A DNA stretch of 42,712 nt, from positions 1 through 42,712 of the IMG/VR virus record IMGVR_UViG_3300020176_000029, one strand, 5' to 3'. Made by a program: the position numbers and the translations under genes. The notes under the pieces were generated by a model. It was given only the letters and a program-made list of their open reading frames with translations, was not told the origin of the DNA and did not search any database. The number at the start of each line of letters is the position of its first letter. Within the stretch, counting starts at the first letter, position 1. This document shows, piece after piece, positions 10,101 to 17,095 of this stretch. Source of the stretch: a virus.

Positions 10101-10745
10101 GCGCCAATGAGTTTGACTGGTACTAATACGATCACTATTGCTGCTTCGGAAACAGAATTGTTTAACACATTCAGTGAATTGCAAGTTGGCAATACAATTC
10201 GTTTTAGATACACCAATCTAGATAATTCCTTGGCAACTAAGATTGTATTCGTGGCTCAACACTTCGTTGATCCGGATGGCAATTTGGTTATTGAATTTGA
10301 TACCGAAGACTTTACTGATCCAGGTTTAATGGAAACCCCATCTGGTAGAACTGTAGATATCCATTGGTTATCACATTACAATTCTGAAATTGGCGTCAAT
10401 AACGGGTCAGTCACTTCTAAGTATGTTACCAAGAAAATTAACTTGGCACGTCCTTCAGAAATGTTGAGAATTATGATGGCAGCATCTATTCCTAATGATG
10501 CAGACATCGAAATTTACTACAAAACCGGTCAATCGATCGATAGCGATTTTATTGCATCTAGATATTACCGTGCGGCTCCAACTAGTGGATATGTTAAGTC
10601 AGATTCACAGTGGACAGACCTATCATTTGATGTTGAAAACCTAGAACCATTCACCAGCTTGATTGTTAAGATAGTGATGCGCTCGAGTAATATTGCCAAG
10701 GTTCCACGCATTAAAGACTTTAGGACAATAGCATGCGCAGCGTAA
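4197..10745 (+). CDS. Giant virion structural protein with DUF4815-type N-terminus
   Basis: A 2182-residue protein. The N-terminus 'FNTEPFFDDYNEDKKFYRIL', followed by 'LFRPGTAVQARELTQLQTIL' and 'HIFKEGSMIIPGQ', is the hallmark of the DUF4815 family of T4-like cyanophages and jumbo phages. Also family-typical are 'LARRTFDESGDYT' (about residue 297) and the end 'KIVMRSSNIAKVPRIKDFR'. The family is a particle component encoded beside baseplate genes; its position suggests a peripheral baseplate or fibre-connecting protein. Between the ends are several beta-rich parts, including a 'NHGFVVGETVEIST' module near residue 1780. That module resembles the 'HG(F/L)xxG' modules of the 1852-residue protein at 29867. 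The start follows the gp8 stop by 12 bases, with AAGAGAG upstream. The last 13 bases overlap the next gene. Family call is strong; the function inside the tail is inferred. Confidence 0.85.
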   Translation: MAIDFNTEPFFDDYNEDKKFYRILFRPGTAVQARELTQLQTILQEQIKRHGDHIFKEGSMIIPGQVAYDLDVSYVKLKDDPTVDFAATFAAMKDQIIQDSNGTLAKVIDYTLSEANSEGTIEPNTLFVKFVASGSDELGNPLSEFSPNEQLTLIDGSTPYNIFVDDPDEIQAAIVGKAGIASVQRGVYYIRGHFVLVPEQSIILDKYSNTPSYRIGLQLVEEVIYPESDESLLDNALGSPNYSAPGAARYFIDLQLTKLSLTTTADTDFIDLLRLSNGRVIFKVERTEYAEIEKTLARRTFDESGDYTLSPFPIKPRDYRSNDRGGWSAAEKYIFGDMISIITNGINLNYFMCTDDGTSDAATEPTWSTTAASISDGTTTWEYMPYPIFNDGVYKFESGQYDFTLDDHNRLAAMVAYAIEPSKAYVKGYEISKITTEYVPAFKSRYIPAGSNNLCDYFGVEHGSLVEIDQSVSAEKTATLDLSMGSYVIAENLLFAPDLSTFEKVTLRNVALSSGTIGSTSSVIGTARVRGLELHDKGATVAEDQYKVFLFDIQMNGLNTFDQVAAIYDSSTKFKCDMVAGVDNFTVLNDPNNFSLIHQLPDYAIKEVIEANYDVVYPLTITGTEQIVSPPAGFSFDSVSGIGNYVLIMKSGGSENGSYIEYNTSGQPQIAINGSGQLEVTALESSVVYTLFATLISNGNSGFSTALSIPEDRVDYFMTEELAAPVSRVLTLQKSYVARLISVMQDTGDFDNPTGTYGVDITNRYTLDSGQRDTHISVGKLSLAPNAPAPTAPLKVTYEYIMPSGDSGGKLFTVDSYIAENSNISYASIPSFSLNQLRDCLDFRPYALDSANTFYTRFMPKFGRNAVFKYHAYLARVDCLSLNTKGQYVVSYGIPDDINPQEPTIPTEAMKLAVVNVEPYTFSSDGLEVSRVENKRYTMRDIGKLERRIKDLEYYTSLSMLEADTSNMRIVDSNGLDRFQNGFLVDTFDGQGIGNTASNEWNASIDSKKKELRPFFAQRQVDLLENVDKATRDYSILGDIITMPISSEIDMISQLRASKDISVNPYDLFTFKGIMYLNPWSDTWFSTDRRPDIIINDDGQYNALVAKAESDGVLGSVWNAWQLVSQGEPVTIGSKLDVISSNAQSNRFAKIDTDLINSGGSGVGNGPYWRSRASFTSEELGAIGLNPAQAGNWGYLRSSTASSVAGSRVLTIETDAVETISSRSGKRTFIEDKIDSRVVDDKVVETRVVPYIRPRAVLFTASGLKPSTEVNGFFDGIKVDQYITRAQTIRVQLITGYGSTFDTARNCGSDVSKIERLIEQPAYGQGTINVVNNSTAVVGYTTGFLSEFIATDFIIIDGTEYRIAEVTDNTNLVLETPYTGQTADEIAYKRRIPGVANSEVEVAFNHGEVIRDSVTGATAIVVGQEAHKINATTTHYYLHILNIKKGNSSSAFSTASAAFLEGQYTNTDGNGGRKPRVKYVNTPSAENPARKIKTSLTGQLHGIFRIPNNPKDRFRTGVRELVFTDSGNPKESGNTSTTAVYEANGVVTVKQRTVISTRTGSLKVEDLDPESNAIITTTDRLTRDTGWFDPLAQTFMVQEEGGAFISSVDLFFSAVDTNIPVRIEIREVVNGYPGQIVLPFSRVFKKPADVYTSATGTVATTFRFESPVYVQEGTEYALVVLSDSAAFRVHIAETGAEDYNGNKISSQPYNGVFFKSQNASTWTASQMEDLKFVMKKSQFTSGTYEVELVPPKTNLRNLDYHPFAFVQGSKKVRVAHRNHGFVVGETVEISTRQTITDINGFLAADIFKTHTIISAEEDSYVIELTSSATAADATGREGGAYIYATENYEFSTAMLNAAVTAVSGTSISYVLKTVDHAGQSYFNTLVNGENTSFNTPRVLTHSLENTTDVVVTAKLSSTNPNVSPVLDVGRIALTMVNNKVDSPRALTVNDPDLDEYILANTTTINDTTAPMSLTGTNTITIAASETELFNTFSELQVGNTIRFRYTNLDNSLATKIVFVAQHFVDPDGNLVIEFDTEDFTDPGLMETPSGRTVDIHWLSHYNSEIGVNNGSVTSKYVTKKINLARPSEMLRIMMAASIPNDADIEIYYKTGQSIDSDFIASRYYRAAPTSGYVKSDSQWTDLSFDVENLEPFTSLIVKIVMRSSNIAKVPRIKDFRTIACAA

Positions 10746-10978
10746 ATATTCAATATTTACAGGTAGAAGATAATACGTCTCTGATACGGGACGTATCTTC
10801 CAATGCTGTTATAAATAATAATGACGTTGAGTATGAGCAATACCGACGTAGAAAAGATGTATTGGTACGTCAGAACACACAGATCCAGAATCAAGTGAAA
10901 GAGATCGATTCTCTTAGACGTGATATGACAGAAATAAAACAAATGTTAAGTGCACTACTATTAAAGGCCGATAAATGA
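10733..10978 (+). CDS. Small coiled-coil protein overlapping the DUF4815 gene
   Basis: An 81-residue protein whose start codon lies inside the last codons of the upstream gene, with AGGA (in 'ttaggacaatagc') about 8 bases before it. The N-terminal half contains 'VEDNTSLIRDVSSNAVINN'. The second half, about residues 34-80, is strongly charged with heptad spacing ('RQNTQIQNQVKEIDSLRRDM'), so a coiled coil is very likely. Its stop overlaps the next start as ATGA, so the three genes are probably translationally coupled. Small coiled-coil proteins at the same place, just after the DUF4815 gene, occur in T4-like cyanophages. A structural connector or assembly factor is a guess. No catalytic motif is present. 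Confidence 0.75.
   Translation: MRSVNIQYLQVEDNTSLIRDVSSNAVINNNDVEYEQYRRRKDVLVRQNTQIQNQVKEIDSLRRDMTEIKQMLSALLLKADK
10810..10817 (+). promoter_or_regulatory. Possible T4-type late promoter inside the coiled-coil gene
   Basis: An exact TATAAATA occurs 158 bases before the collar-domain fibre gene at 10975. T4 late promoters consist essentially of this box. It is inside a coding region, however, and an A/T-rich genome will contain a few by chance, so this is only a candidate for separate expression of the fibre gene and its assembly protein. Confidence 0.35.
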
Positions 10979-13416
10979 CAGCTATCTTAAACCCAGTTAA
11001 AGTTGCTACCAATGCGCCACTTTCTGCAACAGCTTATGTGGAAGGCAACTATATTGATTCGCCATTAAGAATTGATGACGTCAATATCTACCTTGATGAT
11101 AGAGTTTTATTTAAATCTCAGACCAGTGCGGTAGAAAACGGAGTATATGTTGTAGCATCCGTTAGTTTAACTGAAATAGTTGGTGGTGCAACTCAACTTC
11201 GTAATGTATTAGTTCGAGCGGATGATATGTTGGCAGATGCAGATGTTTTTGCATCCACTATTGTGTTTGTTCAAGAAGGCACTCTATTTGCAGATACTGG
11301 TTGGGTTATTACTTCGGCTCCTGCTGCCGGTGATACGCCACTTACGGTTGGAACAAATACATTAACGTTTGTAAGATTTACTATTAATCCAAACGTAGCT
11401 CTTGGCGATGCCGTATTATCTACTTTAGTATTACGTAGAGACAAAGGTTATCCACTAACCAACGATGAATTAGATAATAACTTTAAATATTTAGGATTAT
11501 CCTTATCAGAAAAAGTAGATATTGAAAACTATACTCCCGAAGTTATCGTTGGTAAAATCGCAGAGTTAACTTATGCTCAAGCGAATATTGATGCCAACCG
11601 CGTGCATGGTTATTACCCGTCAGAAGCTGCTTTAGACATCAACTATCCAGAGCAAACTACAGTTGCTTTAAGAACTGCAAACAGCGAGATCTTTGCAAAT
11701 ACATTCATTGGCGATTTGGATGGAAGTGCTGCCTTGTTAGAAGGCGAAGACAAGATATTCTACACTAACGTTAATAATATTACATCCGGCCAATTGGCAA
11801 TTGAACATGGTGGAACTGCAGCAACCAATGCAGCAACTGCGCGTACAAACTTATTAGTATTAGGTACCCAGGGTACTGAGGCGATGACTGGCAAGTTAAC
11901 TCTTGCCGCGGCGACTGCTGATAGAGCCTCTATTAATATGACTAGCGGCACTGCTCCAACACTAAAAGTGCATGGTGACATGTATGCTGAAAATAATCAG
12001 CTCAAATATACTAATGCAGCTCTCCAAACTAAGACTGTTGCATTCTTAGAGTCGCCAGTAATCGTAACTCCAACACTATTGGATAATCCAGCTTCTAGTA
12101 GCGATAGTAAAGCCGTAGCCACTACACATTTTGTTAAAAACAATTTAGATATGGTAGAGTCTGGATTACAGACACAAATAAACACTAAAGCACCTATCGC
12201 GTCTCCAACTTTGACTGGTGTTCCAAAGGCTCCGGATATTGGAAAAACTTCAACATCTCAGATTGCCACAAAGACTTACGTTGATGGTTCAATCGTCACT
12301 AATAATAATTTTTATTATACTAAGGCACAGATTGATACAACATTCTCAAATCTAAAGGGCGGATCAACCAGAACCCTTGAACAAATCGACAATGATGTAC
12401 AAGATGCTTTAGCTAATGTTGGAATTCCTGTCGGTAGTATAGTATACTTTGCCGCTAATTCAGTACCATATGGTTGGTTAGAGGCTAATGGTGCATGGCT
12501 TTCACAATTAACATATCCTAGATTATATGAAGTTATTGGTGGAACATATGGACGAACTACGACTAAGTTTAGACTCCCAGATTTAAGGGGCGAGTTTATT
12601 CGAGGTCATGACAACGGAAGAGGCGTTGACCCTAGTCGTATATTCGGATCAAATCAACTTGATGAATTTAAGTCACACACTCATACTTTATGGGGAAATG
12701 ATCGCGGTACAGCTAGTAATCAAAAATACGCACCTGGTTTGTACAAAGACGATGCCGAAGGATTTACAGGAAACGCTTCGCAAATTGGAGAACCAAATAC
12801 AATTAGACCAACAGGTGGAGTTGAAACACGCCCTCGCAACGTTGCAATGAAAGCGTGTATTAAGGTTTTCGGCGAGGTGGATGACGCGGATCAAATTTTA
12901 GCTGCTGCTGTTATTGGAGATGTAAATAACAAGCTAGATAAAGCCGGTGGTTCTATGACTGGATTTTTGACGCTTCATTCAAATCCAACATCATTATTGC
13001 ACGCAGCAACAAAAAGCTATGTTGATACTTCTATTGACAATGTCTCGTTGTTGCCAGGTCCTAGAGGTCTTACTGGACCAACAGGCCCTCAGGGAGCACG
13101 AGGACCAACGGGTCCGGCCGGTCCATCTATAAAAATCACATCTGGTTATAATTATACTGCTAGTTATACGAATATAGTAGGAAACTGGCATAATTCCTAT
13201 AACTATTTTGATGTGTATCCACCATCTGGGTATTCCATGTCAAATTTGCGTGGTTTTATTGCATCAATTCACGTTATTCATTATGCCGGTGGTGTTGATG
13301 GTAACGATTCAATACGATGCGTATATCAATATTACTCAAATAGAATCCGGGTATGGGTGCAAGGCACAGAACAAAGATCAAATCCTGCAGCAAACTGGTT
13401 TGCTGCTTGGTCCTAA
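10975..13416 (+). CDS. Tail fibre with phage collar domain and collagen-like stretch
   Basis: An 813-residue fibre protein. Its N-terminus has a phage-fibre domain ('DDRVLFKSQTSAVENGVYVV', about residues 41-60), followed by 'YPLTNDELDNNFKYLGL' near residue 160. The middle has fibre repeats ('EAMTGKLTL', 'SKAVATTHFVKNNLD'). A phage tail collar domain (PF07484 type) starts near residue 483: 'GSIVYFAANSVPYGWLEANG', then 'FRLPDLRGEFIRGHDNG'. An HTH motif (His568, His570) and a 'CIKVFGEVDDA' end follow. Eight Gly-X-Y triplets (about 695-718) form a collagen-like segment before an about 95-residue C-terminal tip of unrecognised fold. Collar domains of this kind sit at the receptor end of T4 gp12 and related fibres. 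The start overlaps the upstream stop (ATGA). An assembly-like protein follows, so this is probably a trimeric host-binding fibre. Confidence 0.85.
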   Translation: MTAILNPVKVATNAPLSATAYVEGNYIDSPLRIDDVNIYLDDRVLFKSQTSAVENGVYVVASVSLTEIVGGATQLRNVLVRADDMLADADVFASTIVFVQEGTLFADTGWVITSAPAAGDTPLTVGTNTLTFVRFTINPNVALGDAVLSTLVLRRDKGYPLTNDELDNNFKYLGLSLSEKVDIENYTPEVIVGKIAELTYAQANIDANRVHGYYPSEAALDINYPEQTTVALRTANSEIFANTFIGDLDGSAALLEGEDKIFYTNVNNITSGQLAIEHGGTAATNAATARTNLLVLGTQGTEAMTGKLTLAAATADRASINMTSGTAPTLKVHGDMYAENNQLKYTNAALQTKTVAFLESPVIVTPTLLDNPASSSDSKAVATTHFVKNNLDMVESGLQTQINTKAPIASPTLTGVPKAPDIGKTSTSQIATKTYVDGSIVTNNNFYYTKAQIDTTFSNLKGGSTRTLEQIDNDVQDALANVGIPVGSIVYFAANSVPYGWLEANGAWLSQLTYPRLYEVIGGTYGRTTTKFRLPDLRGEFIRGHDNGRGVDPSRIFGSNQLDEFKSHTHTLWGNDRGTASNQKYAPGLYKDDAEGFTGNASQIGEPNTIRPTGGVETRPRNVAMKACIKVFGEVDDADQILAAAVIGDVNNKLDKAGGSMTGFLTLHSNPTSLLHAATKSYVDTSIDNVSLLPGPRGLTGPTGPQGARGPTGPAGPSIKITSGYNYTASYTNIVGNWHNSYNYFDVYPPSGYSMSNLRGFIASIHVIHYAGGVDGNDSIRCVYQYYSNRIRVWVQGTEQRSNPAANWFAAWS

Positions 13417-13435
13417 TTAAACAATTGAGGTAAAA

Positions 13436-13795
13436 ATGTATTACGTATACTTAGAAGATTCGCAAATTACTTCGATATTAAATTACGAAGCAAATGTCCC
13501 GGACACGATAACGGCCGTACAAATTAGTGATGAAGATTATGATGAAATGCATCAGCAGTATCCAACCAAGAAGTTTGACATAGCTACTCTTAGCGTGGTT
13601 CCAGTTGATAATTCTGCGCAGGAGGCATTAGATAAATCTAATGCCCAGAATAGAGAAATATTAAATTCTACTGATTGGAAAGTGATGCGCCATATTCGTG
13701 AACTAGCACTTGGACTAGATACATCATTGAGCGAAGAAGAATACTTGTCGTTAGAACAAGAGCGTGCCGCAGCTGCATCACGAATCGTTCAATAA
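13436..13795 (+). CDS. Tail fibre assembly protein (chaperone-like)
   Basis: A 119-residue protein. Its C-terminal half reads 'LNSTDWKVMRHIRELALG' followed by 'TSLSEEEYLSLEQERAAAA'. This is the classic end of phage tail fibre assembly proteins: a short Asp-Trp helix followed by a Glu/Arg-rich helix. The N-terminal half, 'MYYVYLEDSQITSILNYEA', is the usual short beta domain. Such proteins act as chaperones for folding or trimerisation of the fibre encoded next to them. The gene directly follows the collar/collagen fibre, with a GAGG site about 6 bases before the start. The family's usual length is 100-200 residues, so it seems complete. It probably serves the 813-residue fibre. Confidence 0.78.
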   Translation: MYYVYLEDSQITSILNYEANVPDTITAVQISDEDYDEMHQQYPTKKFDIATLSVVPVDNSAQEALDKSNAQNREILNSTDWKVMRHIRELALGLDTSLSEEEYLSLEQERAAAASRIVQ

Positions 13796-13799
13796 GCTG

Positions 13800-13807
13800 T
13801 ATAAATA
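13800..13807 (+). promoter_or_regulatory. T4-type late promoter (TATAAATA)
   Basis: A perfect match to the T4 late consensus lies in the 38-base gap after the fibre assembly gene, 26 bases before the start at 13834. Late transcription in T4-like phages uses the gp55/gp33/gp45 system at this box, with initiation about 6 bases downstream. This would give a short leader carrying the AGGA site. It would start the unit 13834-16717. Confidence 0.8.
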
Positions 13808-13833
13808 GTAATAACCGAATTCAGGAATATTAG

Positions 13834-14658
13834 ATGGCTTACTTAAATTTTAGAACCGCTGCACCGCACTTAATTAATACACAAGATGTAGTTAAGGATA
13901 ACGGTCTCGGCAATGCCGATATTGATAATAACTTTAATACTATTAACCAACTTAAGTTGGAAAATAACGGCTATGATGTAGCGGATTTACTATACGCGGG
14001 TAGTGATGGTGAGTTGACGACTCTCAGCAAGGGAAGTGGCGGACAGTATCTAGTAATGAATCAAAGTGGTACTGCTCCAGAGTGGACGGACAATGTTATA
14101 TCTTGGACCGGTATTACGGATAAACCTACTGAATTTCCTCCTACAAAAGCCAGTAATGTAACTATTGGCGGAGTTAAGGCCGACGTGGTAGGAAACACTA
14201 CGTTTATTGATGAAAATGGCGTAATTGTTGCCAACATTCCATCTTTAGTTGAAGAAGATGTAATAGTAAAAAGCTTGTACACAAATAGTGTACAGGAAAA
14301 AATTAACTATAAAACAAATGCAACTGGAACGGTGCAACATAACTATACTAGTGGTACTATTTGGTATCACACTTTGTTATCTTCTAACTTCACTGCTTCA
14401 TTTACTAATGTACCAAACACCGCTAATACAAGTACGGTATTTGTTTTAATATTAGATCACACTGGTCCGGTAAAAGCAAGACCTGTTGCGGTTCAAATTA
14501 ACGGAACTACTAGAACTGTTTATTGGTTAAACGGTAGATTACCGGATGAAAATCCAGGAGGATATTTAACGGTATCTTTTACATTACTAAATACTGGAAC
14601 AGATACTAGCCCGGTATGGCTAGTATTTGGACAGGGATTAGCGCATACGACAGTTTAA
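13834..14658 (+). CDS. Short tail fibre protein with C-terminal beta head
   Basis: A 274-residue protein. The N-terminus has 'GLGNADIDNNFNTINQLKLE', equivalent to the 'LTNDELDNNF' module inside the 813-residue fibre. 'WTGITDKPTEFPPT' (about residue 89-102) is a phrase common in phage fibres. The C-terminal 110 residues ('YTSGTIWYHTLLSSNFTASF', then 'VQINGTTRTVYW') are a beta domain seen in structural proteins of T4-like cyanophages. It has AGGA before the start and a late promoter in the preceding gap. It lies before the His-rich fibre and its assembly-like protein, so it may be a proximal part of that fibre. The structural role is well supported; the exact location is inferred. Confidence 0.72.
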   Translation: MAYLNFRTAAPHLINTQDVVKDNGLGNADIDNNFNTINQLKLENNGYDVADLLYAGSDGELTTLSKGSGGQYLVMNQSGTAPEWTDNVISWTGITDKPTEFPPTKASNVTIGGVKADVVGNTTFIDENGVIVANIPSLVEEDVIVKSLYTNSVQEKINYKTNATGTVQHNYTSGTIWYHTLLSSNFTASFTNVPNTANTSTVFVLILDHTGPVKARPVAVQINGTTRTVYWLNGRLPDENPGGYLTVSFTLLNTGTDTSPVWLVFGQGLAHTTV

Positions 14659-14670
14659 TAGGAATATATT

Positions 14671-16041
14671 ATGCCATTTTTAGATTCTATCAGTAGCACT
14701 TCTTCATGGTGGGCACCAGGTACCGCAGAGGATATACCTGATGAATTATTGGTTTTCCCTGAAGGTACGGTGTTTTTAAGCGTGTTTAAAAATATTACTC
14801 CTACTAGCACCCCGCCTGAGTCAGATATACCCAACGAATATTTTTCTTATAACTACTCAGTAGGAGTTAGATATAATTATGTGACTACGTATAGTTTGCC
14901 GTCCCATTATTATATTGGGGGTGATTCTCAAAATAATACTTTTACTATAAATGTCGATAATAATAGGGGCTACGGCGCGCAAGTTGGAAATGCCTATGTA
15001 AACGCTACTACGAATAATAGCGGGGGTCATTCTGGGGGCAATTTGAGCAGCTATCAAACACCAGCGACCAGGTATTCCATCAACAGCTATGTGTATACTA
15101 CAAATTACGCGTCGAGCTATCACAGTCATTCTCATTCATCCTGGAAATTTCCTAGTATAACATATCAAACATTGTATACTAAACCTAAAAGGCTTAGAGC
15201 CCCGACAAAATATGGTCCTCCGGGGGCAGTGATAATGAGCGCTAATTCAAATTCTAGAGGCAAACAATTGAGAGAGTTATATCCGGATATGATCGGAGAT
15301 TTTTATGTAGCATTTACCCCAGGAGATGACACGATATGGAATAAAGGCGATTCTAATCATTATGTGTCATCAGATGACGCAAATTCAATACAATATACCA
15401 CTCTGATTAATTCAGCTGATAGCAATACCACAGCAATATCGCATATTCATACCTATGCATCTGGTAATTACTATGGGTTCCGTCAAACGTACTCGTATGC
15501 CTATTACAAGTCAGGTAGCAACGAGAGCTACGCTGGCGCCCACGAACATCAAGCCACTGGATCTTATCAAGTAAAACATGTAAATGCCACTAGAATATGG
15601 AAGGCATTTGTACAGGACGAATATTTTAGACCTTCTCCAGACATGATTGTATTATTTGATGGAGACATTACTGACTTGCCGAGAAACTGGAAAGTTTGTA
15701 ACGGATTAAATGGTACTCCAGATTTAAGAGGTGGCATAATGTGTTGGAATTCTGAAAATAGATATGCAAATGATACTAAACGCAGTGCTTCTGGTTACTC
15801 GTACGCACAGCTTGACGATCCTACCCCAATTAAAACTAGCCATGCTCATACTGGATCTTATTATTCATTTTATGCAGGCAATGTGCAGCTACAGTACACG
15901 AGCCAACGCACGTTTCATAATTCCATAAATTATGACCACCAGCATACCAGGTCCAGCACCACCGCAAATATCTCGGTAACTGATCCATTAACGACAAAAA
16001 AATACCAATTCAAATATATACAATTTAAGTATCCACTATAA
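14671..16041 (+). CDS. His-X-His-rich tail fibre tip protein with collar-like domain
   Basis: A 456-residue protein rich in Tyr, Ser, Asn and His. Five His-X-His sites are visible: HSHSH (151-155), HIH (258-260), HEH (291-293), HAH (391-393) and HQH (423-425). In T4 gp37 and gp12, His-X-His motifs bind metal ions inside the fibre trimer near the receptor-binding tip. A collar-like segment at about 328-360 contains 'DMIVLFDGDITDLPRNWKVC' and then 'TPDLRGGIMCW'. This matches the tail collar pattern of a Trp-x-x-Cys-Asn-Gly turn and a Pro-Asp-Leu-Arg-Gly turn. A second, weaker collar-like part ('GPPGAVIMSANSNSRGKQL') lies near 186. The gene has AGGA before the start and is followed by an assembly-like gene. 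A host-binding fibre tip is likely, but metal binding is inferred. Confidence 0.75.
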   Translation: MPFLDSISSTSSWWAPGTAEDIPDELLVFPEGTVFLSVFKNITPTSTPPESDIPNEYFSYNYSVGVRYNYVTTYSLPSHYYIGGDSQNNTFTINVDNNRGYGAQVGNAYVNATTNNSGGHSGGNLSSYQTPATRYSINSYVYTTNYASSYHSHSHSSWKFPSITYQTLYTKPKRLRAPTKYGPPGAVIMSANSNSRGKQLRELYPDMIGDFYVAFTPGDDTIWNKGDSNHYVSSDDANSIQYTTLINSADSNTTAISHIHTYASGNYYGFRQTYSYAYYKSGSNESYAGAHEHQATGSYQVKHVNATRIWKAFVQDEYFRPSPDMIVLFDGDITDLPRNWKVCNGLNGTPDLRGGIMCWNSENRYANDTKRSASGYSYAQLDDPTPIKTSHAHTGSYYSFYAGNVQLQYTSQRTFHNSINYDHQHTRSSTTANISVTDPLTTKKYQFKYIQFKYPL

Positions 16042-16051
16042 AGGAATAGCA

Positions 16052-16717
16052 ATGGAATCCGAAAACGATATTATTGAGGGTCTTCCTCCAATAGAAGAAA
16101 GAAGTCTATCATTTACATTTGATGCTGATACCTTGCAATTTATGATGTCAATTGTAGGCCACAGATTTAATTGCAATGCGGAAGTGTTTTATCAAAAATT
16201 TCCTGATTTTAAATATGCGAAGAATGTGGTCTACATTCAGTACTATGAAATTAGAGATGAATTTGTAGTTCATAGAAAATATCCTGATAATCCAATAATA
16301 GACCAAGATACTTCTAGAATATGCATTGAGTGGGATTGGATCCAAGAAAATAAAGATGCATTGAAGCGCGTTTGTTATGAGGAGGTTTTATTCCAAATAC
16401 AGGATATTCAATATGGAGTAGAAAAGAGAGTTATAGCGACATTAGATGAAACAGATTATCTAGTGACTCGTCATGCTGAGGAATCATTGGCTGGCAGCGA
16501 TACTACGATTACTGCAGAAGAATTTACTCAGATTGTTGAATATAGAAAAGCTCTCAGAGCCGCAATGAAAGAAGAAAGGGCGTTGGGTAAAGAATTACAC
16601 TTATCCGAAATGGTATTGCCAGAACCTCCTCCAATATTGCAAGATAGAGTTTTTACTACTGAAAAAGCTAGAGAAGAAGCTGAATACTATAAATTACAAC
16701 AAGCACAAATAGAGTGA
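16052..16717 (+). CDS. Tail fibre assembly-like protein
   Basis: A 221-residue acidic protein immediately downstream of the His-X-His fibre (10 bases after its stop; AAGGA site). The region from about residue 130 reads 'LDETDYLVTRHAEESLAGSD' and then 'EEFTQIVEYRKALRAAM'. This is the pattern of fibre assembly/DUF4376-type proteins: an Asp-Tyr/Trp turn followed by a Tyr-Arg-x-Ala-Leu-Arg helix. The N-terminal 120 residues are a separate domain without a recognised signature. The C-terminus is a charged helix (EEAEYYKLQQAQIE). Based on pattern and neighbourhood it probably helps fold the fibres at 13834 and/or 14671. The alternative is a small structural protein. Confidence 0.6.
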   Translation: MESENDIIEGLPPIEERSLSFTFDADTLQFMMSIVGHRFNCNAEVFYQKFPDFKYAKNVVYIQYYEIRDEFVVHRKYPDNPIIDQDTSRICIEWDWIQENKDALKRVCYEEVLFQIQDIQYGVEKRVIATLDETDYLVTRHAEESLAGSDTTITAEEFTQIVEYRKALRAAMKEERALGKELHLSEMVLPEPPPILQDRVFTTEKAREEAEYYKLQQAQIE

Positions 16718-16729
16718 TTGTTTAAATCA

Positions 16730-16737
16730 TATAAATA
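16730..16737 (+). promoter_or_regulatory. T4-type late promoter (TATAAATA)
   Basis: An exact late consensus in the 43-base gap between genes, 23 bases before the start at 16761, with CGGAG between box and start. It would begin the unit 16761-20209. A second near-match (TATAAATG) overlaps the start codon itself and is less likely to work. Confidence 0.8.
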
Positions 16738-16760
16738 TTAGAAAGAATATCGGAGTATAA

Positions 16761-17093
16761 ATGGCTGTATCATCCAACCTTTATGTAGATCAGGGAACTG
16801 ATTTTACGGCAATCGTGAACCTGCAAAATATTTCGGGAGGGGCATTTGACCTCTCTAATTATTCTTTGCGCGCTCAAATGCGCAAAAATTATACTTCAAC
16901 CACGTATATTGAATTTACGACTATTATTAGCGATGCCTTTAACGGTGTTTGCGAAATAAGATTGTCACCTACTGATACCGACGGTCTAAGACCTGGACGT
17001 TATGTATACGACGTGGAAGCAGTTTCACCTCAAGGGACGGTATACCGTGTTGTTGAGGGTATTGTGGAAATCATACCTAACGTAACGAGATAA
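16761..17093 (+). CDS. Small beta-sandwich structural protein ('DQGTDF...GRYVYDVE')
   Basis: A 110-residue protein with 'NLYVDQGTDFTAIVNLQN' at the start, 'LRAQMRKNYTS' in the middle, and 'LRPGRYVYDVEAVSPQGTVY' before a final 'VEGIVEIIPNVTR'. This is a familiar small protein of T4-like cyanophages and other tailed phages. It resembles the immunoglobulin-like N-terminal adaptor domain of baseplate proteins such as BppU, where it attaches receptor-binding proteins to the tail. No lectin or enzyme motif is visible. It is the first gene after a late promoter, has a CGGAG site, and is followed within 2 bases by the next gene. A role as fibre adaptor or decoration protein is inferred. Confidence 0.72.
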   Translation: MAVSSNLYVDQGTDFTAIVNLQNISGGAFDLSNYSLRAQMRKNYTSTTYIEFTTIISDAFNGVCEIRLSPTDTDGLRPGRYVYDVEAVSPQGTVYRVVEGIVEIIPNVTR

Positions 17094-17095
17094 AA

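Noticed and set aside
16756-16763. TATAAATG next to the start codon at 16761
   Set aside because: Overlaps the ATG and departs from the consensus; the exact box at 16730 explains expression better.
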